Shown here: positions 43,348 to 50,371 of the stretch, piece by piece
How positions within the stretch are numbered: position 1 is the stretch's first letter
Layout: each line of letters opens with the position of its first letter
From: Clostridia bacterium
GTDB taxonomy: Bacteria; Bacillota; Clostridia; UMGS1810
Direction of reading: 5' to 3'
Assembly: GCA_017436905.1 (NCBI GenBank)
Contig: JAFSCF010000007.1
Location: 1 to 64,000, forward strand
Length of the DNA: 64,000 nt
Position numbers and translations under genes: made by a program
The notes under the pieces: model-generated
Told to the model about the DNA's origin: nothing
Databases searched by the model: none
The model's input: the letters and a program-made list of their open reading frames with translations, nothing else

Positions 43348-44700
43348 TTATTCATTAACCTTGTGTGTGCCGTTTCTGCAGATTGCCTTATATGCAGGAC
43401 GTATAATTCTGCCTCCTGAGATAACCTCTTCGATTCTGTGCGCACACCAGCCGGCAACACGAGCCATAGCAAATATAGGTGTGAACATCTCGGGCGGAAT
43501 GTTAAGCATTCTGTAAACAAAACCTGAGTAAAAGTCCACGTTTGCGCAGACAACCTTGGTGGGGTCTTTTTCTGCTTTTAATACTTCTTTACCAAGGCGC
43601 TCAACCATTTCGTAAAGATTGAACTCGTCTAAGTGACCTGTTTTTTCAGCAAGGAGTTTTGCTTTTTCTTTTAATATAACTGCACGAGGGTCAGAGTTTG
43701 TATAAACAGCGTGCCCCATACCATAGATAAGACCTGAGTTGTCAAACGCCTCTTTGCGTACAATCCTGGTAAGGTACTCGTAAACCTCCTGCTCGTCTGT
43801 CCAGTCGTTTACGTTCGCTTTTATATGCTCAAACATTTTTACAACTTTAGCGTTTGCACCACCGTGACGTGGACCCTTTAAAGAACTGATAGCCGCCGCA
43901 ATAGCACCGTATGTATCAGTACCCGATGACGAGAGCACTCGGCAGGTAAATGTAGAGTTGTTACCGCCGCCGTGTTCTGCGTGGAGCATAAGCGCAAGGT
44001 CGAGTATCTCTGCCTCTGCGGGGTCAAATGTCTTGTTGGAGCGCAACATACGCAGTAAGTTTTCAGCGATAGAAAACTCTCTTTTTGGCTGGTGCAAAAT
44101 AAGGCTTGAGTTGTCAAAATAATGACGTTTTGCACGATAAGCGTATGCACCGAGTATAGGCATTTGCGCAATCAACTGTACCGACTGGCGCAGAATATTT
44201 TTAATATCGCAACTGTCGGGGTTAGCGTCGTAAGAGTAGAGAGTAAGTACAGAACGAGCCAGTTTGTTCATAATATCACGGCTGGGCTGTTTTAAAATCA
44301 TATCCTCGGTGAAAGAGTCCGGCAACTCGCTGCTGTCGTTTAAAAAATCGAGGAACTGTGAAAACTCTTCTTCAGAAGATGGCAGTCTGCCCTCAAGCAA
44401 GAGGAAACAAACCTGTTCAAAACGGTATCTGCCGTTTATACCGCAGTTTTCAACCAAATCGCCGATGTCGTAGCCACGGTAAGCGAGCGTTCCGTCAACG
44501 GGGTACTTTTCGTCCTGCGAAACGATATAACCGTGTACTTCGCTGACCTTGGTAAGACCGGCAAGAACACCGGAGCCGTCCAAATTACGCAAACCCCTTT
44601 TAACTTCAAACTTACTGTAGTTTTCAGCAGGTATGCTGTACGTTTCCAAAACGGTGCTGTACAGATGTTCAATTTCCTGCTGTTTTTTAAAATCTGTCAT
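43348..44700 (-). CDS. gltA: Citrate synthase
   Basis: A 450-residue citrate synthase that condenses acetyl-CoA and oxaloacetate. The catalytic His lies in MLHAEHGGGNNSTFTCRVLS, the second His in GMGHAVYTNSDPRAVI and the Asp in NVDFYSGFVYRMLNIP. The sequence is the long form common in Clostridia, with an N-terminal extension of about 60 residues. It is monocistronic here with no other TCA gene near. A methylcitrate synthase is a less likely alternative. Confidence 0.95.
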   Translation of the reverse strand: MTDFKKQQEIEHLYSTVLETYSIPAENYSKFEVKRGLRNLDGSGVLAGLTKVSEVHGYIVSQDEKYPVDGTLAYRGYDIGDLVENCGINGRYRFEQVCFLLLEGRLPSSEEEFSQFLDFLNDSSELPDSFTEDMILKQPSRDIMNKLARSVLTLYSYDANPDSCDIKNILRQSVQLIAQMPILGAYAYRAKRHYFDNSSLILHQPKREFSIAENLLRMLRSNKTFDPAEAEILDLALMLHAEHGGGNNSTFTCRVLSSSGTDTYGAIAAAISSLKGPRHGGANAKVVKMFEHIKANVNDWTDEQEVYEYLTRIVRKEAFDNSGLIYGMGHAVYTNSDPRAVILKEKAKLLAEKTGHLDEFNLYEMVERLGKEVLKAEKDPTKVVCANVDFYSGFVYRMLNIPPEMFTPIFAMARVAGWCAHRIEEVISGGRIIRPAYKAICRNGTHKVNE

Positions 44701-44812
44701 ATTATCAATCCTTTTTAATTAATTACCTTATTTTGAATACCTATTTTAACATAAAACAAAGCAAAAATCAACCATATATTATAATAAGAAGAAAATTTTT
44801 TAAAAATAACTC

Positions 44813-44841
44813 TTGACAATACGTATGGGGTGTGTTATAGT
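44813..44841 (+). promoter_or_regulatory. Promoter of the rpmG-secE-nusG row
   Basis: TTGACA (44813-44818), 17-base spacer, TATAGT (44836-44841). Confidence 0.85.
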
Positions 44842-44933
44842 AGATAAGCCGAGTATCGGTTTTTTTTGTGTTGCAAAAAATAAATATAGTCATAAATACT
44901 ATGTTAATCGCAGTACTAAGGAGGTGCACAGCA

Positions 44934-45083
44934 ATGAGAGTAAAAATCACACTCGCTTGCAGCAAATGCAAACAGAGAAACTACGACACCATGAAGAATA
45001 AGAAAAACAATCCCGACAGACTGGAAATGAACAAATATTGCCGTTTCTGTCGCGAGCACACAATGCACAAAGAAACAAAATAA
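44934..45083 (+). CDS. rpmG: 50S ribosomal protein L33
   Basis: A 49-residue zinc-ribbon ribosomal protein: [20 protein letters not shown], then a lysine-rich middle and [16 protein letters not shown]. Both C-x-x-C pairs are kept, so it is the zinc-binding (C+) form. AAGGAGGTG precedes the ATG. In Firmicutes rpmG commonly leads the secE-nusG operon, as here. Confidence 0.98.
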   Translation: MRVKITLACSKCKQRNYDTMKNKKNNPDRLEMNKYCRFCREHTMHKETK

Positions 45084-45139
45084 TAATCTTTTCTACCTAT
45101 ATATAAGGTAATAAAAGGTTTATCAAAGAGGTGAACAGT

Positions 45140-45361
45140 ATGGCAGAAGCAAACACAGCCAAGAAAAGCAAAAACCCTTTCAAGGCTATCGCTAAATATT
45201 TCAGAGAAGCAAAATCTGAAATGAAAAAGGTTGTTTGGCCCTCACGCAAGCAGGTTGTCAATAACACCCTCGTTGTTATCGCCGCAGTTCTTATCATCGG
45301 TATTATCATTTGGATACTTGACGCCATCTTCCAGTTCGGTATATTCCAGTTTATTAAGTAA
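45140..45361 (+). CDS. secE: Preprotein translocase subunit SecE
   Basis: A 73-residue protein with the short Gram-positive SecE form: a cytoplasmic amphipathic helix with the signature FREAKSEMKKVVWPSRKQVV (about 20-39), then one membrane helix (NTLVVIAAVLIIGIIIWILD). It clamps SecY in the translocon. ATG 45140 follows GAGGTGAACAGT. It is between rpmG and nusG. Confidence 0.97.
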   Translation: MAEANTAKKSKNPFKAIAKYFREAKSEMKKVVWPSRKQVVNNTLVVIAAVLIIGIIIWILDAIFQFGIFQFIK

Positions 45362-45398
45362 TTAACCGACAGGGAGTACGAGAGGAGAACTTCATAAT

Positions 45399-45917
45399 AT
45401 GGCTAATAACGCGAAATGGTATGTTGTGCACACCTATTCCGGATATGAGAATAAGGTTAAAACAAACATAGAAAAAATCGTGGAAAACCGCCATCTTGAA
45501 GATTATATCTTAGAGGTGCTGGTGCCCACGGAAGATGTTGTGGAGGAGAAGAACGGTAAAGAAAAAACCGTTACAAGAAAAATCTTCCCCGGATATGTTC
45601 TGATTAAGATGGTTATGACCGATGACACCTGGTACGTGGTGCGCAATACCACCGGTATCACAGGATTCGTAGGTACAACCACCAAGCCTATCCCCTTAAC
45701 CGAGGCAGAGGTTGCTTCTATGGGCCTCATTTCTGAGGAGAGCAAGTCCGAGTTCAATATCGGCGACACCGTCAAAATCAGCGGCGGTGCTTTTGAAGGA
45801 CAGGTCGGCAATATTGTCGAGATTGATGAAGAGCATAAAACCGTTAAGGTATCGCTCAATGTATTCGGTCAGGTTACCGCTGTTGAGGTGGACCCTGTCT
45901 TTATTAAGTTAGTTTAA
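45399..45917 (+). CDS. nusG: Transcription termination/antitermination protein NusG
   Basis: A 172-residue protein with the NGN domain (KWYVVHTYSGYENKVKTNIE at the N-terminus, IFPGYVLIKMVMTDDTWYVV) and a C-terminal KOW domain (GDTVKISGGAFEGQVGNIVE). It binds RNA polymerase at the clamp and affects pausing. The AGAGGAG ribosome site is good. Length is normal. Confidence 0.98.
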   Translation: MANNAKWYVVHTYSGYENKVKTNIEKIVENRHLEDYILEVLVPTEDVVEEKNGKEKTVTRKIFPGYVLIKMVMTDDTWYVVRNTTGITGFVGTTTKPIPLTEAEVASMGLISEESKSEFNIGDTVKISGGAFEGQVGNIVEIDEEHKTVKVSLNVFGQVTAVEVDPVFIKLV

Positions 45918-45984
45918 TAAGCGATTTCGCTTGTTATAGTGGGAGGACGTATGTCCGCTTTAGTAAATACTGATTGAATGGTTT

Positions 45985-46055
45985 TTGTAGGGTGCAGCGA
46001 TTTTCGATGCACCGTGAATAAAATTTCGGAATGTCGCAAGCGCCATTCCCTACAA
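45985..46055. repeat. Cruciform-type palindromic repeat between nusG and rplK
   Basis: Outer arms TTGTAGGG / CCCTACAA enclose two hairpins: TGCAGCGA-TTT-TCGATGCA and GAATGTCGC-AA-GCGCCATTC. It has no coding role. Such TTGTAGGG...CCCTACAA modules resemble dispersed repeats of gut Clostridia. Confidence 0.7.
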
Positions 46056-46112
46056 TTTCTAATTTGTCATTGTTTGCTTTACCACAACATGTTTGTAAGG
46101 AGGTGTTTCCAA

Positions 46113-46538
46113 ATGGCACAGAAAGTAATGGGTTTTATTAAGCTTCAGATTGAAGCAGGCAAAGCCACTCCTGCACCACCTGTTGGTCCTGCATTAGGTC
46201 AGCACGGTGTTAATATCATGCAGTTCTGCAAAGAGTTTAACGAGAAAACTGCTAAGGACGCTGGTCTTGTAATTCCGGTTGTAATCACCGTATATCAGGA
46301 CAGATCCTTCTCTTTCATCACAAAAACTCCCCCCGCAGCTGTATTGATTAAGAAGGCTTGCAAAATTCAGAGCGGTTCGGGCGTACCGAACAAAACAAAG
46401 GTCGCTACTATCAGCAAAGAGGCTGTTAAGCAGATTGCTGAGCAGAAAATGCCTGACCTCAACGCAGCAAGCATTGAGTCTGCTATGAGCATGATCGCAG
46501 GTACTGCAAGAAGTATGGGCGTAGTAGTAGAGGACTAA
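46113..46538 (+). CDS. rplK: 50S ribosomal protein L11
   Basis: A 141-residue protein; [40 protein letters not shown] and the C-terminal rRNA-binding domain ([20 protein letters not shown]) are typical. It forms the GTPase-associated centre of the ribosome with 23S rRNA. AAGGAGGTG precedes ATG 46113; an open frame further upstream runs through the palindromic repeat and is not part of the gene. Confidence 0.98.
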   Translation: MAQKVMGFIKLQIEAGKATPAPPVGPALGQHGVNIMQFCKEFNEKTAKDAGLVIPVVITVYQDRSFSFITKTPPAAVLIKKACKIQSGSGVPNKTKVATISKEAVKQIAEQKMPDLNAASIESAMSMIAGTARSMGVVVED

Positions 46539-46636
46539 TTGGTAACACAGTGTTTGAGTAAAATGCCCAAGCACGCAAATTAGTGGGAGGAATTTCTTAA
46601 ATGGAGTTCCGTGTAACCACAAAGGAGGAAATAAAG

Positions 46637-47329
46637 TTGAAAAAAGGTAAGAATTATTTAGACAGCGCAAAACTTATTGAGAAGTCTAAACTTTACGAAC
46701 TTGATGAGGCTCTTGACCTTGTTGTTAAGACAGCCAAAGCAAAATTTGACGAAACTATCGAAGTTCACGTAAAACTCGGTGTTGACTCAAGACACGCTGA
46801 TCAGCAGGTTCGCGGTGCTATCGTACTGCCCCACGGTACAGGTAAGTCTGTACGTGTATTGGTATTCTGCAAAGGCGATAATGTTAAAATCGCTGAAGAT
46901 GCCGGTGCTGATTACGCAGGCGGCGAGGAACTCGTTGCTAAAATCCAGAACGAAAACTGGTTCGATTTCGATGTAGTAGTAGCAACCCCCGATATGATGG
47001 GTTTAGTTGGCCGCATCGGTAGAGTTTTAGGTCCTAAAGGCCTTATGCCTAACCCCAAAGCAGGCACAGTAACTCCCGACGTTGCTAAGGCTATTGCTGA
47101 TATCAAAGCAGGTAAAATTGAGTACCGTTTGGATAAAACAAACATTATCCACTGCCCCATCGGCAAAAAATCTTTCGGTGCTGAGAAACTCGCTGACAAC
47201 TTTAACGCACTTATGGGCGCTATTATCAAAGCAAAACCCGCTGCTGCTAAAGGTCAGTATTTAAAGAGTGTAGCCGTTGCTTCAACAATGGGTCCCGGCA
47301 TCAAACTCAACCCCGGTAAACTTTCTTAA
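46637..47329 (+). CDS. rplA: 50S ribosomal protein L1
   Basis: A 230-residue protein of the ribosome stalk base. Signatures: [20 protein letters not shown] at the start, [14 protein letters not shown] and [22 protein letters not shown] 46637 is used: it lies 8 bases after AAAGGAGG and matches the family N-terminus (M-K-K-G-K-x-Y), whereas the ATG at 46601 would add a 12-residue extension containing that ribosome site. Confidence 0.96.
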   Translation: MKKGKNYLDSAKLIEKSKLYELDEALDLVVKTAKAKFDETIEVHVKLGVDSRHADQQVRGAIVLPHGTGKSVRVLVFCKGDNVKIAEDAGADYAGGEELVAKIQNENWFDFDVVVATPDMMGLVGRIGRVLGPKGLMPNPKAGTVTPDVAKAIADIKAGKIEYRLDKTNIIHCPIGKKSFGAEKLADNFNALMGAIIKAKPAAAKGQYLKSVAVASTMGPGIKLNPGKLS

Positions 47330-47349
47330 TCCGAGGGAATAAATTTTAC

Positions 47350-47378
47350 TTGACAAACGCAAAAATTTATGATAGAGT
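47350..47378 (+). promoter_or_regulatory. Promoter of rplJ-rplL
   Basis: TTGACA (47350-47355), 17-base spacer, TAGAGT (47373-47378). Confidence 0.75.
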
Positions 47379-47384
47379 ATATAC

Positions 47385-47515
47385 GTTGTCCAAAGACAGC
47401 AGGTTGAAAGCAAAGCTTTTGTAAACCCTGCCGAGGAACTTAAACATATTTCATTATGCTTTTTAATGGGTTCCGGTATGTCTTTATGCACGGAACCCTT
47501 TTTCTTTGGACGCCA
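47385..47515 (+). promoter_or_regulatory. L10 ribosomal-protein leader with terminator
   Basis: The leader begins with TGTCCAAAGACAGCAGG and has the CCTGCCGAGG partner, the L10-binding motif known upstream of rplJ. It continues to a strong hairpin GGGTTCCG...CGGAACCC with TTTTTC (about 47466-47506), followed by CTTTGGACG pairing back with the start. Excess L10(L12)4 would bind and switch off rplJ-rplL. Confidence 0.85.
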
Positions 47516-47592
47516 TTTTATATGGTATTGGCGGATATGCTTGTTCGCCCGACGGAAATTCCGTCACGCATGAATTTTTAGGAGGTGAAACA

Positions 47593-48255
47593 ATGCCAAG
47601 CGCAAAAGTTTTAGAACAGAAAAAGACCACTGTCGCTGAATTGATTGAAAAATTAAAATCAGCACAGGCAGGCGTACTGGTTGACTACCGTGGCTTGACA
47701 GTTAGTGAAGATACAGAACTCCGCAGAAAATTCCGTGAAGCAGGTGTTGATTACACAGTTGTAAAAAATACTCTCACAAGATTTGCTGCTAAAGAGGTAG
47801 GTCTTGACGAACTCGACGGCGTACTCCACGGTCCCACATCACTTGCTATCAGTGATTCAGACCCCGTTGCTCCCGCAAAAATCATTTCTGATTTTGCTAA
47901 AGGCAATGATAAGGTTGAGATTAAAGCAGGTTTCTTAGATGGTAAAGTAATTAGCCTTGATGAGATTAAAACTCTGGCTAACACTCCCTCAAGAGAAACT
48001 CTTATCGCTAAAATCATGGGCAGCCTGAACGCTCCCGTATCTAACTTGGTACGTACACTGCAGGCACTCGTTGATAACGGTGTAGAGCCCGCAGATATCG
48101 TTAAAGATGCACCCGCTGCAGAAGAAGTTGCTCCCGCAGAAGAGGCTGCTCCTGTTGCTGAAGAAGCAGCAGTAGAAGCACCCGTAGCCCAGGATGCTCC
48201 CGCAGAGGAAGCACCTGCCGTTGAAGAGGCTGCTGAAGAAAAAACCGAAGAATAA
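47593..48255 (+). CDS. rplJ: 50S ribosomal protein L10 with long acidic tail
   Basis: A 220-residue L10. The N-terminal rRNA-binding domain is normal (VAELIEKLKSAQAGVLVDYR, GLTVSEDTELRRKFREAGVD, TRFAAKEVGLDEL), as is the L12-binding helix (RETLIAKIMGSLNAPVSNLV). After about residue 170 comes a tail of some 50 residues made almost only of Ala, Glu, Pro and Val (AAEEVAPAEEAAPVAEEAAV and so on), not present in typical 165-175-residue L10. ATG 47593 follows AGGAGGTG. It precedes rplL by 25 bases. Confidence 0.97.
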   Translation: MPSAKVLEQKKTTVAELIEKLKSAQAGVLVDYRGLTVSEDTELRRKFREAGVDYTVVKNTLTRFAAKEVGLDELDGVLHGPTSLAISDSDPVAPAKIISDFAKGNDKVEIKAGFLDGKVISLDEIKTLANTPSRETLIAKIMGSLNAPVSNLVRTLQALVDNGVEPADIVKDAPAAEEVAPAEEAAPVAEEAAVEAPVAQDAPAEEAPAVEEAAEEKTEE

Positions 48256-48280
48256 TATTTTTTAACAGGAGGTTAATAAA

Positions 48281-48649
48281 ATGAGTATTGAATCAATCAT
48301 TGCAGAAATCAAAGAACTTAAATTATTAGAAGTTGCTGAACTCGTAAAAGCTATGGAAGAAGAGTTCGGCGTAAGTGCAGCTGCTCCCGTAGCAGTTATG
48401 GGCGTAGCAGGCGATGCAGGCGCTGCTGCTGAGGAGAAAACAGACTTCACAGTAGTTCTCGCTAACGCTGGCGATGCTAAACTTAAAGTTGTTAAAGCAG
48501 TTAGAGAGTTAACAGGTCTTGGTCTTAAAGAAGCAAAAGACTTAGTTGATGGTGCTCCCAGCAACATCAAAGAAGGCGTTGCTAAAGAAGACGCTGAAAA
48601 AATGAAGGCTGCTCTTGAAGAAGCAGGCGCAACTGTTGAACTTAAATAA
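48281..48649 (+). CDS. rplL: 50S ribosomal protein L7/L12
   Basis: A 122-residue stalk protein. An N-terminal dimer helix ([20 protein letters not shown]) leads into an Ala/Val hinge and the C-terminal factor-binding domain with [20 protein letters not shown] and [26 protein letters not shown] precedes the ATG. It ends the operon at a strong terminator. Confidence 0.98.
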   Translation: MSIESIIAEIKELKLLEVAELVKAMEEEFGVSAAAPVAVMGVAGDAGAAAEEKTDFTVVLANAGDAKLKVVKAVRELTGLGLKEAKDLVDGAPSNIKEGVAKEDAEKMKAALEEAGATVELK

Positions 48650-48671
48650 TCAACGTTTCACCCTAAAAAAC

Positions 48672-48707
48672 AAAAGGCTTGTCGCTGTAAAAGCGATAAG
48701 CCTTTTT
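48672..48707 (+). terminator. rplL terminator
   Basis: AAAAGGCTTGTCGC-TGTAAAA-GCGATAAGCCTTTTT. Confidence 0.92.
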
Positions 48708-48714
48708 CTTTTTT

Positions 48715-49092
48715 TTATCTTGGTGGATGGCATCGTGAACAGGGTTCATAGAAGTTGTTTGCATCGTCCAGAGTGGTTTCTATGCAACTTTTATTAAGAT
48801 AACGGCAACCGTATGTATGATATTTTTTACCTGTGTATGTTACGTAAACTGGCTCGGTAGCAGATTCGTGCATATCGCTAGGGATTTGTTCTTTGTTAGT
48901 ATATTCAGTATAAGCGGTGAAGAAGTCATCAGTATGGTCAGCAAGGGTATCGTCCAAATCAAATGATTCTGGTTCGTTGGATACGTATAATGTTTCAACT
49001 GGTGGCAAGTCGTTTGTGGCATGCAGATACCCGACATACCAAGAGATTAAGCACATAAGTGCAAGTAATAGGATTTTAACTGATTTTTTCAT
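48715..49092 (-). CDS. Membrane-anchored protein with small Cys/His (YHxxGC...PCSRC) domain
   Basis: A 125-residue protein. An N-terminal signal-anchor (SVKILLLALMCLISWYVGYL) is followed by an acidic spacer and a C-terminal domain of about 40 residues: TYTGKKYHTYGCRYLNKSCI, then a short helix and FYEPCSRCHPP. The Y-H-x-x-G-C ... P-C-x-x-C pattern is familiar from C-terminal zinc-binding modules of secreted nucleases and competence-type proteins of Firmicutes. ATG 49092 follows GGAGATG; two earlier Met codons lack a ribosome site. It is divergent from a small Xre regulator across a perfect 27-bp palindrome, so it is likely controlled by it. Confidence 0.75.
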   Translation of the reverse strand: MKKSVKILLLALMCLISWYVGYLHATNDLPPVETLYVSNEPESFDLDDTLADHTDDFFTAYTEYTNKEQIPSDMHESATEPVYVTYTGKKYHTYGCRYLNKSCIETTLDDANNFYEPCSRCHPPR

Positions 49093-49117
49093 ATAAAACA
49101 TCTCCATAAAAGTATTT

Positions 49118-49162
49118 GTTTCGTTTTGAAACATTATTATTGTAACAAATTGTTACAATAAT
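49118..49162. promoter_or_regulatory. Divergent operator region
   Basis: ATTATTGTAACAA-A-TTGTTACAATAAT (49136-49162) is a perfect 27-bp palindrome; a second, TGTTTC-GTTTT-GAAACA, lies at about 49118-49134. Both are between the Cys/His protein gene and the Xre gene and are natural targets for the Xre dimer. Confidence 0.8.
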
Positions 49163-49178
49163 ATCAAGAGGTGATTTT

Positions 49179-49382
49179 GTGAAAGCACTAAAAGAATTAA
49201 GAAAACAGCGGAATTTAACACAGGTAAAAGTGTCTATGGACTTGCATATATCCAGAGAAGCACTTGCAAATTATGAGAATGGAAAACGTCAACCAAGTTT
49301 TGATGTCTTAAATAAACTTTCTGAATATTTCAATGTTTCTATAGAGTATCTTATCAATGGAGAAGAGTTCAAAAAAAGGTAA
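49179..49382 (+). CDS. Small Xre-family HTH regulator
   Basis: A 67-residue protein that is only a helix-turn-helix domain: LKELRKQRNLTQVKVSMDLH, then ISREALANYENGKRQPSFDV and a closing helix. GTG 49179 follows AAGAGGTG. It probably binds the palindrome just upstream and controls itself and the divergent membrane protein gene. No toxin-like gene is attached, so a toxin-antitoxin role is not suggested. Confidence 0.88.
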   Translation: MKALKELRKQRNLTQVKVSMDLHISREALANYENGKRQPSFDVLNKLSEYFNVSIEYLINGEEFKKR

Positions 49383-49409
49383 ACCTTTTGTTTTTATAAA
49401 CAAGAGGTT

Positions 49410-49452
49410 TTTATTTTTATACAAAGGGGGATTCCCCCTTTGTAACCCCCAA
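49410..49452 (+). repeat. Direct repeat R1, copy 1
   Basis: 43 bp identical to 49876-49918, with the hairpin CAAAGGGGG-ATT-CCCCCTTTG. Between the two copies are palindromes and RNA 2 rather than a protein gene. Confidence 0.85.
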
Positions 49453-49493
49453 TTCTTCCATAGGTCGACGTTTAAAAACCGCATACCATATAG
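49452..49493 (+). repeat. Repeat R2, copy 1
   Basis: Begins ATTCTTCCATAGGTCGAC and continues through an ACCGCATACCATATAG block; recurs at 50092-50133 and, inverted, at 25528-25566. Confidence 0.85.
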
Positions 49494-49639
49494 ATTTGTG
49501 ATGATTTTGTTTATGCACTAACCCAAAAGGGTTCTTAGGGTGAAACCCTAAGCGGTTTTAGGGGTCCGGGGGAATCCGAACCCCCGGGACTTTTGGTACT
49601 TTTAGTCATAAAAGTACGAATAAAAAGGTTTTTTAAATT

Positions 49640-49837
49640 AAAAAAGTGCACCAACCGAAGCCGATGCACTAAAAACACAAACTCCGCTTGCTGCGAAACA
49701 AATCCAATAGCGGCGTTATAAACCAAACTATCGTGCGGAATTTGAGTTTTTTCAATCCCGAAGATAGTTTGGCAGAAAAAGGGTATAGTAATCCCCTAAA
49801 TGAAAATAACACCTTAAAATATTGGATTTATTTCGCA
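49640..49837 (-). ncRNA. Structured RNA 2 (stand-alone, terminator-ended)
   Basis: On the minus strand: TTGTAT (49871-49866), 17 bases, TATACT (49848-49843), start near 49837. The first 18 bases (TGCGAAATAAATCCAATA) pair with TATTGGATTTGTTTCGCA (49709-49692) with one G:U. Inside is CCAAACTATC / GATAGTTTGG with a further hairpin in its loop. The RNA ends at GTGCATCGGC-TTCG-GTTGGTGCAC followed by TTTTTT (49669-49640), an excellent terminator. About 195 nt. The layout matches RNA 1 and RNA 3, but the primary sequence is only loosely related. No protein frame fits. Confidence 0.6.
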
Positions 49838-49875
49838 AGCATAGTATACCACATTATTTTTAAAAATACAAGAAA

Positions 49876-49918
49876 TTTATTTTTATACAAAGGGGGATTC
49901 CCCCTTTGTAACCCCCAA
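49876..49918 (+). repeat. Direct repeat R1, copy 2
   Basis: Second copy of the 43-bp repeat, next to the promoter of RNA 2. Confidence 0.85.
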
Positions 49919-50091
49919 GTCGACTGATTACAGAATTGGACAAATTAAACGCTCATTGCTTTTTGCCTTTTTCCACAGCACGCAATAAAAACTTATTTTA
50001 TGCGTGCTAAACCGATGCTTTATATGTAATAGGGATTAAAATCGCATCGGTTTTGGAAGTTAAAAAGCAATTTCGCTGTAATTTGTACGCC

Positions 50092-50133
50092 AATTCTTCC
50101 ATAGGTCGACGTTTAAAAACCGCATACCATATA
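50092..50133 (+). repeat. Repeat R2, copy 2
   Basis: Second direct copy of R2. The stretch from 49919 to 50370 otherwise shows no gene; an in-frame extension of the following gene from 50240 has no support. Confidence 0.8.
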
Positions 50134-50371
50134 GGTTTGCGGTATTCTTATTTGTTATGTTTGCTTGTTAAAAGCGTGTCAATTAAATTCTTTTTGTGAA
50201 AAGTGCACATAAAAACGACGTGTATTTCGTTATACAGATATGCGATTTAAAAAAGGAGTTTTTAAAAAAAGAAAGAAAGTATTACTTATATGCGTTAATT
50301 TTATAATTGTTTATCAGCGATTTTTCGCATATACATACTATGTATCACACAATTTAAAGGAGGAATTTAAC

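Noticed and set aside
45978-46112. N-terminal extension of L11
   Set aside because: It is translated from a palindromic repeat, and the standard L11 N-terminus starts at ATG 46113 with a ribosome site.
49179-49382. Xre protein plus divergent gene as a type II toxin-antitoxin system
   Set aside because: The partner is an exported Cys/His protein, not a toxin fold, and is divergent rather than in one operon.
50240-50371. 44-residue N-terminal extension of the EF-G paralogue
   Set aside because: A strong ribosome site and the family-typical start are at ATG 50372; the extension is Lys/Phe-rich and unlike EF-G.
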